Source: CAVXTT01 sp963764685 (GTDB lineage Bacteria > Bacteroidota > Ignavibacteria > Ignavibacteriales > Ignavibacteriaceae). From it: DNA of 64,000 nt. Of the stretch, positions 9,128 to 18,164 are shown piece after piece; the first letter of the stretch is position 1, and each line of letters opens with the position of its first letter. Location: the NCBI GenBank assembly GCA_963764685.1, contig CAVXTT010000018.1, positions 124,001 through 188,000 of the forward strand. Direction: 5' to 3'. The notes beneath the pieces are model-generated. The model was given only the letters and a program-made list of their open reading frames with translations, did not search any database and was not told the origin of the DNA. The translations under genes and the position numbers were made by a program.

Positions 9128-10036
9128 ATGCCGGAAACTGTACAGGATTTCAGGAAATATCTTGATCCTGCAATTATTTCAAAATTAAACTCGCTCGAAC
9201 TCCGCGCACGACTTGTTGTGGAGGGCTTTATGGTTGGACTGCATAAAAGTCCTTACCACGGCTTTAGTGTTGAGTTCACAGAACACCGCCCTTATCTCCA
9301 GGGGGATAATCCAAAGGATATCGACTGGAAGGTTTACGGCAAAACGGAAAAGTATTTTATTAAGCAGTATGAAGAGGAAACAAATCTCCGCAGTTATATT
9401 CTTCTGGATACCAGCCGTTCAATGAGCTTTGCAGGGAAGCCCAATATTCCAAAACTGGAATATGGTATCACGCTTGCTGCGTCGTTAGCTTATTTAATGA
9501 TAAATCAGCAGGATGCTGCCGGCATTGGTCTTTATTCAGATAAGCTGAATAAATTTCTTCCGCCGAGAGCAAGCCGTGCTTATCTCCGCGAAATATTGAA
9601 AACGCTGTCAGGTATTACTGCCTCTGATAAGACCAATACATCCTCATCACTTCTGTCAATTGCAGAGAAGATAAAGAGAAGGGGACTGGTCATTATCATT
9701 TCAGATCTGTTCGATGAAATAAATTCAGTACTGCACGCGTTGAAAAGATTCCGTTCATCTAAAAATGAAGTAATAGTTTTCCAGGTACTTGATCCGCTGG
9801 AAAGATATTTTTCTTTTGGAAGCGATGCTGTATTTAAAGATATGGAAACAGAGGAGGAGATGACTACGCGTCCTTACCAGATACAAAAAGCCTATAAGGA
9901 AGCAATGGAGGAATTCCTTTCGAAAATAAAAACGGAATGTCTGAACTCAAATATTGAATACAATCTTATAGATACTTCCATCCCCTTTGATAAAGCCCTT
10001 TTCAGCTATATCCAAAAACGCAGCAGGTTATTTTAA
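9128..10036 (+). CDS. DUF58 domain-containing protein (VWA-like fold)
   Basis: Cytoplasmic protein of 302 residues. The DUF58 signature FTEHRPYLQGDNPKDIDWKVY (about residues 56-76) is followed by a von Willebrand A-like fold starting ILLDTSRSM (about 93-101, a DxSxS MIDAS motif). Such proteins are usually encoded with a MoxR-type AAA ATPase and often with transglutaminase or BatA/BatB genes; no MoxR gene is adjacent here. The role is unknown but the family is associated with MoxR-dependent protein maturation or envelope stress functions. Confidence 0.9.
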   Translation: MPETVQDFRKYLDPAIISKLNSLELRARLVVEGFMVGLHKSPYHGFSVEFTEHRPYLQGDNPKDIDWKVYGKTEKYFIKQYEEETNLRSYILLDTSRSMSFAGKPNIPKLEYGITLAASLAYLMINQQDAAGIGLYSDKLNKFLPPRASRAYLREILKTLSGITASDKTNTSSSLLSIAEKIKRRGLVIIISDLFDEINSVLHALKRFRSSKNEVIVFQVLDPLERYFSFGSDAVFKDMETEEEMTTRPYQIQKAYKEAMEEFLSKIKTECLNSNIEYNLIDTSIPFDKALFSYIQKRSRLF

Positions 10037-10043
10037 AGTTTTG

Positions 10044-10173
10044 TGGCTAAAGCCCGATGTATTTAGTTATACTATCCACGAGCTTAAAGCTCGTGGCAAT
10101 GCAATGTTTCTGAATAGCCGCGCGCTTCAGCGCGTGGGTAGATAACTACTCCCACTAGTTCAGGCTTTAGCCA
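10044..10173. repeat. Composite REP-like element with nested hairpins
   Basis: Outer 11-bp perfect inverted repeat TGGCTAAAGCC (10044-10054)/GGCTTTAGCCA (10163-10173) encloses a perfect hairpin CCACGAGC-TTAAA-GCTCGTGG (10076-10096) and a GC-rich hairpin CGCGC-TTCA-GCGCG (10121-10134). It lies between the convergent DUF58 and glmM genes and could act as a bidirectional terminator or as a BIME-type repeat. Confidence 0.7.
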
Positions 10174-10236
10174 AATCTCTTGAAATATCTCCAATTGATC
10201 AGGTAGTTATTTTTAAGATATAATTTCTATTCTTTA

Positions 10237-11592
10237 TTATTTTAGCATCCCTTTAATTTCATTGAAATATTTATCTGCAAGCTCTCCTGCTTTTGCTTCA
10301 GCCTTTGCTTCAGTAATAATTCTGATTATCGGTTCAGTATTTGATTTTCTTAAATGCACCCAGTGATCCTCAAAATCTATCCGCAGCCCGTCTTCTGTGT
10401 TAATATTACCCGATGCATATTTCTGTTTTAAATGCTTAATAATTTCATCGGGATTATTCTTACCCAGGTCTATTTTTTTCTTTGCAATAAAATATTCAGG
10501 CAGATCTTTTTTCAGATCGGATAATTTTTTGCTGAACTCTGTTAGATGCTGAAGCGTAATTGCAATTCCCGCCATTGCATCGCGCCCGTAATGCAGTGCA
10601 GGAAAAATAACACCGCCGCTTCCTTCACCCCCTATAACAGCATTTACATCTTTCATTTTCTGAACAACATTAGCTTCTCCAACAGGCGAGCGGTATGTCT
10701 TACCGCCGGCACTTTTTGCGGCATCCTCGGCGCCTCTTGTTGTTGAAAGATTTACTACTGCATCCCCTTTTTGTTTTGAAAGAATAAACTTAATAGCCTG
10801 CGTTATTGTATTTTCTTCGCCGAAAGGCTCCCCCTTATCTGTAATTAAAACAAGACGGTCAACATCGGGATCTACTACAATTCCCAGGTCAGCTTTTATT
10901 TCTTTTACCTTCTGCATAGTTTCTTTTAAATTTTCAGGAAGCGGTTCCGGCATACGGGGAAAAATACCGGTGGTTTCGCAGTTCATTTCATAAACCTCAC
11001 AGCCGAATGATCTTAATAATTTCGGGATGCAGTAAGCGCCTGCACCGTTCACACAGTCGGCAACTACTTTAAACTTTTTCTTTTGTATCTCCCCTTTGTT
11101 GATGAACTTCATATTCAGAACATCGTTAATATGACGATTCAATGCTTCCGTATCTTTTGTCAGCTTGCCCAGTTTATTCCACGGCTGAAAGAAATTTCCG
11201 CCGTCGTTAAGTTTTTCGAGAAGTATAAAATTTTCCTCTGCAGTCATAAACTGACCGGTGCTGTTTAATAATTTCAGTGCGTTCCATTCATTCGGATTAT
11301 GACTCGCCGATACTGCAATTCCTCCTGCAGCTTTCATATTTTTAACAGTATATTGAACTGTAGGTGTTGGGACTATCCCGATATCAACTACATCAAGTCC
11401 CTTGGCAAGAAGCGTTCCTGTTACAACCGATTTAACCATTTCCCCTGAAATTCTTCCATCCGTTCCAATTACTATTATCCCTTTTTGAATAAAATCGGCA
11501 TATGCAGAAGCATAACTGACAAGGACTCTTGGATCCAGTCCGTCCCCAACTATTCCGCGAATGCCTGAAATACTGACCATTAAAGTTGACAT
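10237..11592 (-). CDS. glmM: Phosphoglucosamine mutase-type phosphohexomutase
   Basis: Alpha-D-phosphohexomutase of about 451 residues, cytoplasmic, most likely converting glucosamine-6-phosphate to glucosamine-1-phosphate for UDP-GlcNAc synthesis. All four family loops are visible: the phosphoserine loop VSASHNP (about 95-101), the Mg-binding loop DPDVDR (about 242-247), the sugar-specificity loop GEGSGG (about 328-333) and the phosphate-binding RKSNTEP near residue 415. GlmM is preferred over phosphomannomutase from length and loop style, but substrate cannot be proven. The ATG at 11592 (minus strand) has an AAAGG site; a TTG three bases upstream is less likely. Confidence 0.85.
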   Translation of the reverse strand: MSTLMVSISGIRGIVGDGLDPRVLVSYASAYADFIQKGIIVIGTDGRISGEMVKSVVTGTLLAKGLDVVDIGIVPTPTVQYTVKNMKAAGGIAVSASHNPNEWNALKLLNSTGQFMTAEENFILLEKLNDGGNFFQPWNKLGKLTKDTEALNRHINDVLNMKFINKGEIQKKKFKVVADCVNGAGAYCIPKLLRSFGCEVYEMNCETTGIFPRMPEPLPENLKETMQKVKEIKADLGIVVDPDVDRLVLITDKGEPFGEENTITQAIKFILSKQKGDAVVNLSTTRGAEDAAKSAGGKTYRSPVGEANVVQKMKDVNAVIGGEGSGGVIFPALHYGRDAMAGIAITLQHLTEFSKKLSDLKKDLPEYFIAKKKIDLGKNNPDEIIKHLKQKYASGNINTEDGLRIDFEDHWVHLRKSNTEPIIRIITEAKAEAKAGELADKYFNEIKGMLK

Positions 11593-11595
11593 CAA

Positions 11596-12102
11596 AAGCC
11601 TTTAATTTTGAATTTCAAAGTAAAAAATAGTAAATCCCTGGTAATATCGGATTATTCAGATTAATATTTTCACATTCGAAATGCCCGGATCATAAAATGG
11701 TTCATTATTACCCCCTAAACTGCTAGGTTGCGGCTTTTTTCAAATAGCTCCATCACCTTTTCTTTGTTTTTAGATAAAAAATTAAGGTTCCGATAAATGG
11801 TAATATACTTAAATAACGAGGATTGGCCTTCTAAACCTGATACAATCCTGATGTAATCCTTATCTAATCCTCATATTTGGTCAATAGTGAGGATTAGATG
11901 AGGATTAGATGAGGATTAGATGAGGATTAGAAGGCCAATCCAGGTATTAGTTTTTAGAAATTTTTTGTATAAAAATTATACAGCAGGGGATTTATTAATT
12001 CCAATGAAATTTCCGATTTAGAAGGGGAAAAAAAGAAATTTTCGGAAGGTTGACAGCATTTCGAAATATTTCTGTTAAATTAAATTATTTAGATTTAAAA
12101 AT
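11596..12102. other. Intergenic region holding the 11-bp inverted array
   Basis: About 500 bases between the divergent glmM and endonuclease III genes. Apart from the repeat element at 11820-11941 no gene, tRNA or clear terminator was seen. Confidence 0.6.
11820..11941. repeat. Inverted array of 11-bp tandem repeats (55-bp arms)
   Basis: Right arm 11887-11941 is five 11-mers: GTGAGGATTAG, three exact ATGAGGATTAG, then AAGGCCAATCC. Left arm 11820-11874 is the inverted counterpart, also five 11-mers: GGATTGGCCTT, three diverged CTAAACCTGAT-type units and CTAATCCTCAT. The arms match at about 47 of 55 positions around a 12-base loop (11875-11886). The outer 11-mer is identical in both arms. The right arm is homogeneous and the left diverged. 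No coding potential. Confidence 0.9.
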
Positions 12103-12814
12103 ATGACACATAGAAAAACAGAACGCATCAATGAATTATTGATAGAATATTTTGGAATTCCCGTCACGCTCCTATGAATTTCCTGATCCTCTGGATATGA
12201 TAATTGCTACAATTTTATCCCAAAACACGAATGACAGGAATTCCTATCGTGCATATAAAAGTCTGAAAGAAAAATACCCCCGCTGGGAAATGCTTGCTTC
12301 TGTACCCGTTACTTCTATTGAAAAAATTATAAGGATTGCAGGGCTGGGGAAACAAAAATCTGCCGCGATAAAGAATCTTATAAAGTCATTGATCAAAGAA
12401 AAGGGAAGAGCTTCATTAGATTATCTTTCAGTAATGCCGGATGATGAAGTTTTAGATGAGCTTACAAAATATCCCGGTGTGGGAGTTAAAACTGCAGCCT
12501 GTGTATTGCTTTTTTCTATGGACAGAAATATATGTCCCGTAGATACCCACGTACACAGGACCCTTAACAGGATTGGAATTGTTGCAGCAAATTCTCCCGT
12601 TAAAACTTTTATAATAATAAATAAAAATCTCCCTGAAGGGATTGCTCATTCATTTCATACAAATCTTATCAGGCTGGGAAGGGAGATCTGCAGACCGGGG
12701 TTGCCTTACTGCTCTATATGTCCCTTGCTGAGGATCTGTGTATTTAAAGAAAAAAATCTTCTGCCGCCTCCCAAAAAAAATACAGTTCCGTTTATGCTTT
12801 TAGATAATGTATGA
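12103..12814 (+). CDS. nth: Endonuclease III (DNA glycosylase/AP lyase), frameshifted near the N-terminus
   Basis: Base-excision repair enzyme of the HhH-GPD family. Seen from 12152 on: SQNTND, the helix-hairpin-helix YPGVGVKTA with catalytic Lys, the catalytic Asp in CPVDTHVHR, and the 4Fe-4S cluster C-x6-C-x2-C-x5-C near the end. The family's first helix is encoded in a different frame: ATG at 12103 gives MTHRKTERINELL...YFGIP and hits a stop at 12175, while the rest continues one base over. One extra base near 12150-12165 explains this. Otherwise translation could start at TTG 12152, giving 220 residues without the first helix. The gene stands alone. Confidence 0.88.
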
Positions 12815-13448
12815 TTCTGTGGAGCCGGGTAGCCGTAAATAAGTAAAATAATGTTGAAAAAATGCGGATACATAAAAAAACAACAACCGTACTTGTTACG
12901 TTAAAACGCAAGTACATCAACGAGATTAGACAGGATTTTCGTTCGAAATAACCCTGTTGATCTGCTGTATTCAATACGTTATACTTTGTACCTGCCACTA
13001 GCTGAACCGTTCTCTGTATCCTTTAAAAGATTTTTGGGCAGCTGTGCCAGGTTTGAATTATAGAACTACCAAAACACTCGGATTCTATTCTCCAGATTTT
13101 TTAGGGATTGAAAAGTTGGAAAATTGTGATTTATGTTTCAAGTAGTTTATAATATGTATTTTATAAGTTCTGGTTAAATAACGAATTAAAATTCCATTAT
13201 CAAAATAATAATTGACTTTGTTAAAAGTTTCATCTAACTTTTATCGGGTAGGTAAATATATTTGCAGGATTTTAGCAGGATTGTGTTGGCTTTTTTTATT
13301 TATACATAGAATTTTACCTGTTAACAGTAACAGTACTGTTACCTTTTTGCATTTTGCAAAACTTATTTTTTCTAATCCTCTTTAATATCCTCCAGACATT
13401 TTCGCAGGACAGCATTAAAATTAATTTCCTCAGAACTGATAAAATCAT
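12815..13448. other. Long intergenic region with palindromes
   Basis: No gene could be supported in these 634 bases. They contain a bulged inverted repeat (GTACTTG 12889-12895/CAAGTAC 12909-12915), a perfect 16-bp palindrome GTAACAGTACTGTTAC (13327-13342) and a degenerate dyad of AGGATT-type words centred on it (about 13268-13400). An open frame on the minus strand at 12792-12998 has no recognisable features. Confidence 0.5.
13327..13342. promoter_or_regulatory. Perfect 16-bp palindrome
   Basis: GTAACAGTACTGTTAC is a perfect 16-bp palindrome about 107 bases upstream of the BNR-type T9SS gene. It is followed by a second small dyad (TTTTGCATTTTGCAAAA). It could be an operator, or the centre of the larger degenerate dyad around it. 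Confidence 0.35.
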
Positions 13449-15845
13449 ATGAAACAATTCATAATTCTTTGGTCAATTCTCACTATAAATTTGAATATTT
13501 TTTCACAAGGCAACATTGACATAAGACATGATTCAGGGCCGCAGGAAAGTCCTATTGAAAAATATAATCCTCTTAATAAAGTGAGACATCTTCCATTACA
13601 TAAATTTTTATCAAATACAGGATATTGGGCTGAGGTAAATCCTCGAGTCCCACGAGTAGATTATTATGGGGTTTATCTCAGAAACCAAGACATCTGTTTT
13701 GCTGTCGGTGAACTCGGCACTTTAATAAAATCAACAGATGGAGGGCTTTCCTGGGCCGATAAGTCATTTCCAACTTCTAAAACACTTTTAAGAATTCACG
13801 GATTTGAAAACTTCATTATTGCAACAGGTGTGGATATTATCTTAAGGAGTACAGATTATGGAGAAACATGGGATAGTTCTAATGTTCAGTTCAATACAAC
13901 TTTTTGGGGTGTACAGGTAATGAATGATTCTATGTGTTTCCTGATAGGTCGTTCTGGGGAATTTCTTAAAACCTTCAACACAGGAGATACATGGGAAATT
14001 GATACATTAAGCTATCCTGTGCTTTATTGGGATTTAAAGTTCATGGATAATGATACTGGTTTTATTAGCTGCAGTAATGGAATAATGCTAAAGACCACAA
14101 ATTCAGGAGAAAACTGGATCATAAAGCAGACTGGTGATCAGAACAGCCTCTATTCTATTGAGATTCTTGAAAATAAAAAAATAATTACTGCCGGTAGCAG
14201 TGGTAAAATTTACTATTCGTCGGATTATGGTAATACATTTCTGCAGTCCAATGTTCCCATTCAATTCACAGTAGAGGATTTAGCTTTTGCAGATGATAAT
14301 ATTGGTGTTGCAGTAGGGCAGGCAACGGTTACTAATGGCATAAATAAAACAACGGATGGAGGATTAACATGGAATTTGCTTTGGGCTGAAATGGGAAATC
14401 TTAATGTTGATTTTATTTCGGATTCAGTAGGATATAACGTGGGTATGGACTTAAGAGTATATAAAAGCACTGATAAGGGTGAAAGTTGGGATAAGGTGAT
14501 TATTAATGATAATCTTACTTCAATCTCTTCGCCTAATGACAACTCTGTTTATCTTTTAGGTTATGCAAATATTTTCAAATACTCGAATAATCGGATATCA
14601 AAAATTAGTTCACCTGGAGCAGGAAGTAGTGGTACTGTGTATTTCACTTCCGATTCAATTGGATACATTTCTAAATCTGATGCACATTTATTTAGAACAA
14701 CCAATGGAGGCTATGAGTGGATTAAAGTTGATAGCAGTACAGTTCTTACAGGCTCAACATCTATTCAATTTATCGGGGAGACGGGTTTCTATCAGTCAGA
14801 AAATTACCTTAAGAAATCGACAACCAATGGCAATAATTGGGTTCAAATTCTTGCTGGCTCAAATTTTAAATCATTTTACTTTATAGATTCTCTTAATGGC
14901 TGGATATCTGGTAATAGTCTGTTTAAAACTACAGATGGAGGAGCTAATTGGGAGTCACTCACATCTATCGTCTTCCAGGATATTAACTTTATTGATCAGG
15001 ATACTGGATATGCTATCTCAGGCGTGTTATATAAAACAACTGATGGAGGGCATAACTGGAATATTATAAATGGTGCTACGGGACGGTACTTACAAGTAAT
15101 TGATACATCAATGATTATAACTATGTCGGAACAGGGGAAAACCTTTATCTCTTTAGATTATGGATTTACTTGGACAGATTACAATTTACCAGGTATCTCT
15201 AGATTTCTTAAATTTACTAGTAAAGCCAGAGGATATTATGTCGGAAACATGGGTCTTTTTTTCTCCTATTTTGATTCGACACATGTACCTGTAGAACTTA
15301 CCAGTTTTAATGGCAGAATAGAAAACAATAAAGTCATTCTCTATTGGTCAACAGCAAGTGAATTAAATAATAAAGGATTTGAAATACAGAAAAAAAACTC
15401 TGAGGGACAATGGTATAATATTGGATTCATAATAGGAAATGGGACCACCACAATGTCTAATGAGTATATTTTTATGGATTCTAATCCTACTATTGGTGAA
15501 AACCAATTTCGACTAAAACAGATCGATTATAATGGGATAATTAACTTTTCTAAAGTGCTTACACTCAACTACAATTCTCCATTACTGTTCAAATTATACC
15601 CAAATTATCCTAATCCTTTCAATAGTCAGACAACTATTGTTTTTTATCTACCAATCGATACCAACATTAATATTAAAATATTTAATACACTTGGTGAAAA
15701 AGTTGATCAATTGTATTTATCAAATCTTAAGGCTGGATTCCAAAGAATAATTTATAATGCGAATCATCTTAACAGTGGGGTTTATTTTTATACTACCTCA
15801 TATAGTACATCAGAGCAGAGGGGAAAGATGTTATTAATTAAATAA
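13449..15845 (+). CDS. BNR/Ycf48-like repeat protein with T9SS type A sorting domain
   Basis: Secreted protein of 798 residues with a signal peptide (to about IFSQ, residue 20). About ten repeats of the KTTDGGxxW/RSTDYGETW type (residues about 90-600) form a Ycf48/sialidase-like beta-propeller. A PVELTSF...STASELNN prelude (about 615-705) and a type A sorting domain (YPNPFNSQTT...GVYFY) ending in MLLIK follow. The TDGGxxW repeat is an Asp-box motif, here probably structural; no sialidase catalytic residues are evident. The gene ends 14 bases before the next, which has its own AAAAAAGGAG site, so the two are probably cotranscribed. More AT-rich than the cargo genes at 871-8331. Confidence 0.9.
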   Translation: MKQFIILWSILTINLNIFSQGNIDIRHDSGPQESPIEKYNPLNKVRHLPLHKFLSNTGYWAEVNPRVPRVDYYGVYLRNQDICFAVGELGTLIKSTDGGLSWADKSFPTSKTLLRIHGFENFIIATGVDIILRSTDYGETWDSSNVQFNTTFWGVQVMNDSMCFLIGRSGEFLKTFNTGDTWEIDTLSYPVLYWDLKFMDNDTGFISCSNGIMLKTTNSGENWIIKQTGDQNSLYSIEILENKKIITAGSSGKIYYSSDYGNTFLQSNVPIQFTVEDLAFADDNIGVAVGQATVTNGINKTTDGGLTWNLLWAEMGNLNVDFISDSVGYNVGMDLRVYKSTDKGESWDKVIINDNLTSISSPNDNSVYLLGYANIFKYSNNRISKISSPGAGSSGTVYFTSDSIGYISKSDAHLFRTTNGGYEWIKVDSSTVLTGSTSIQFIGETGFYQSENYLKKSTTNGNNWVQILAGSNFKSFYFIDSLNGWISGNSLFKTTDGGANWESLTSIVFQDINFIDQDTGYAISGVLYKTTDGGHNWNIINGATGRYLQVIDTSMIITMSEQGKTFISLDYGFTWTDYNLPGISRFLKFTSKARGYYVGNMGLFFSYFDSTHVPVELTSFNGRIENNKVILYWSTASELNNKGFEIQKKNSEGQWYNIGFIIGNGTTTMSNEYIFMDSNPTIGENQFRLKQIDYNGIINFSKVLTLNYNSPLLFKLYPNYPNPFNSQTTIVFYLPIDTNINIKIFNTLGEKVDQLYLSNLKAGFQRIIYNANHLNSGVYFYTTSYSTSEQRGKMLLIK

Positions 15846-15859
15846 AAAAGGAGCTTACC

Positions 15860-17914
15860 ATGAAATTCCTAGTTCTCTTTCTGCTCATGTTCATTTACAT
15901 CCATCCGCAAGATTATCCTGTTAATAATTTTTCTCCAACCAATGAAAATATTGCGAAACCAGATGAGGTACTGGTCGTATATAAAGACACGACCCAAGAT
16001 TATTTAGATACAATGTCTATTCACATTAAAAACTACTATATATCCAAAAGAGGCATACCTGGAGTAAATAGCTTAGGGCTCAACTTGAAAGAATCAATAA
16101 CAATTGATGGTCATTTAATTGAATTAATTTTAAATGGTGAAGTAATATATGATCAAAATTGGCAGGAAATTAATACGAATCATGCCTGGAGGTATTTTAA
16201 GACTTACATCATGGATCCAATTCAGAACTATCTAGATACAACATATGTCAGTGGTGTATCCTTAAGAAATACAATTAAATATATCGTGTTATGTAAGGGA
16301 ATGCCGCTTAAAATAAATCCATATGTTGAATATTCGGGAAACAATCAAGATAGCAGAAAAATGGTTTGCGCAGATGGTCTTTTATGTTTCTTATCACAAA
16401 ATGATCCAAACTTCTCTATCCTTAACCTTTTTGGGACCACTTATGATCAAATAGGAAATCCGTACTTTTATGTTGATAAAACTTTTCAATGTACTTATCG
16501 TTTTAAGAGTAATTATTTTGGAGATTCTAATTATAAAATAAATTATTTAGTGTCACGTCTGGATGGATTTAAATATAATGATGTTATTGATCTAATTGAT
16601 AGGGCATCAACCCCTGATCTGAGCGGTAACAACCTGTTTCTTCTGGATGCCCATTATACATATGGTCCTGGAGTATACTCGTTGCGATCTGATGCCAGTC
16701 GCGCTCATATAAATCTAAACAATATTGGTTATAACGATTCTTTGGATCTTTCTGATAATCTCATCTATTCAGCGTCAATGCCAGTAATTGGCTACACATC
16801 TTCCGGCAAACATGCTGGGATGCCTGTGAATTATAATTATTTATTCACCTTCGATAAACCCGCAGGAGCAATATATAATACATATGAAAGTTATAATGGA
16901 TTCTATATGGATACTTTGAATCTATGGAATAGACAAGATAATCAAGGAATGCTTACTGAGTGGGTACGCGTTGGAGGAACTGGAGGTGCCGGACACACTT
17001 ATGAACCGACTGCAGAAACAATTAGCAAAGATAGCATCTATTTCCCCCTTTATGCAGTGGGTTACTCTATGGTAGATGCAGTTTTCCAAGGTATTCCTTA
17101 TCTAGCTTATCAAAATGTTATAGTTGGTGATCCCCTTACCACAGTCGCGTGGGGAAAACAAAATATCACTTATAATAAAGAGATGTCAGATACAAATCTT
17201 GTGATAGATACTTTAAACATAGACATCGGCGATACTCTCATTGTAAGAAGCGGTTCTTTTATAAAACTGCAGAGGTATGGGTTCATAACTGGGTTGGGAA
17301 GATTAATAGTAGAATCAAATGTTACATTCACAAGCGAAAGCTGGGCACGTTCTCTTCTGCTTGCAGCTGAGAATAACCATCCTAAGTTAGTTTGGACAAA
17401 TATTAATATAATTACTCCCATTACGCGATATTTGATTTATAAAAAATATGGTTCTGGAAGCTGGTCTCAAATTACTTCTACATCATCAAGAACCTGGGTA
17501 GACACGACCGTAAATTTTGCAACACTATTTGGTACAAGTGTCCAATACAAAATAAAAGCTGCAAATGACAGTGAAGAATCAGATTACTCAAATACAGTTA
17601 ATACATCTGTTACAAGGGCGAAGGAAATGGCTGAGGAGAGTTTAAACAACTTCTCTTATACACTAGAGCAGAATTATCCAAATCCCTTTAATCCTACAAC
17701 CTCAATAAAATACGTCGTCGCAGAAGACGGTTTCGTTACTCTTAAAGTATACGATATTCTTGGAAACGAAGTGGCGACGCTGGTAAACGAATCACAATAC
17801 CAAGGAAGCTACGGAGTAATGTTTAATGCCTCCTCGTTATCAAGCGGTGTTTATATATACAGATTAAAAAGCAATAACTTTACTAGTTCACGTAAAATGA
17901 TTATTCTGAAGTAA
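15860..17914 (+). CDS. TIGR03790-like protein with T9SS type A sorting domain
   Basis: Secreted protein of 684 residues. A short signal peptide (to about IHPQ, residue 16) leads into a TIGR03790-like domain, recognised from PDEVLVVYKD, HIKNYYISKRGIP and IKYIVLCKGMPLKI in the first 160 residues, extending to about 430. A Fn3-like stretch (about 510-575) and a type A sorting domain (YPNPFNPTTS...GVYIYRL...RKMIILK) end the protein. TIGR03790 proteins are secreted, of unknown activity. It follows the BNR-type gene by 14 bases and is probably cotranscribed. The ATG at 15860 follows a strong AAGGAG. Confidence 0.85.
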   Translation: MKFLVLFLLMFIYIHPQDYPVNNFSPTNENIAKPDEVLVVYKDTTQDYLDTMSIHIKNYYISKRGIPGVNSLGLNLKESITIDGHLIELILNGEVIYDQNWQEINTNHAWRYFKTYIMDPIQNYLDTTYVSGVSLRNTIKYIVLCKGMPLKINPYVEYSGNNQDSRKMVCADGLLCFLSQNDPNFSILNLFGTTYDQIGNPYFYVDKTFQCTYRFKSNYFGDSNYKINYLVSRLDGFKYNDVIDLIDRASTPDLSGNNLFLLDAHYTYGPGVYSLRSDASRAHINLNNIGYNDSLDLSDNLIYSASMPVIGYTSSGKHAGMPVNYNYLFTFDKPAGAIYNTYESYNGFYMDTLNLWNRQDNQGMLTEWVRVGGTGGAGHTYEPTAETISKDSIYFPLYAVGYSMVDAVFQGIPYLAYQNVIVGDPLTTVAWGKQNITYNKEMSDTNLVIDTLNIDIGDTLIVRSGSFIKLQRYGFITGLGRLIVESNVTFTSESWARSLLLAAENNHPKLVWTNINIITPITRYLIYKKYGSGSWSQITSTSSRTWVDTTVNFATLFGTSVQYKIKAANDSEESDYSNTVNTSVTRAKEMAEESLNNFSYTLEQNYPNPFNPTTSIKYVVAEDGFVTLKVYDILGNEVATLVNESQYQGSYGVMFNASSLSSGVYIYRLKSNNFTSSRKMIILK

Positions 17915-17937
17915 AATTATTGTAAGGAATTTATCTA

Positions 17938-17964
17938 AAGCCAGGGCATTTGCTCTGGCTTTTT
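17938..17964 (+). terminator. Rho-independent terminator
   Basis: Stem AAGCCAGGGCA/TGCTCTGGCTT with one internal mismatch and a TT loop, ending in a short T run, 24 bases after the stop codon. It separates the T9SS pair from the tyrosine operon. Confidence 0.85.
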
Positions 17965-18164
17965 AATTACTGTATAAACTCAGTTTCTTACTGCATTAAA
18001 CATTTCTTGTTAGGTACATTAAGAAAATCGGGATTGTTGGTGAAGGTCTGGGTAATAGCATCAAACTGCTTTAATGTGTCTGGGAAGACTTTACTATAAT
18101 CTCATTTTCCTTAATTTTACATAAATCAAGACACTCATCTCATAAAAACAATAGGAGAACTTTA

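Noticed and set aside
11887..11930. CRISPR array from the direct repeats
   Set aside because: The 11-bp units are contiguous with no spacers and no cas genes occur in the window.
12792..12998. Minus-strand open frame as a small membrane protein or transposase remnant
   Set aside because: It overlaps the end of the endonuclease III gene, has no ribosome site and shows no recognisable motif.
13449..15845. Active sialidase
   Set aside because: Asp-box-like TDGGxxW repeats are present but the arginine triad and catalytic Asp/Tyr/Glu arrangement of sialidases was not found; a structural Ycf48-like propeller fits better.
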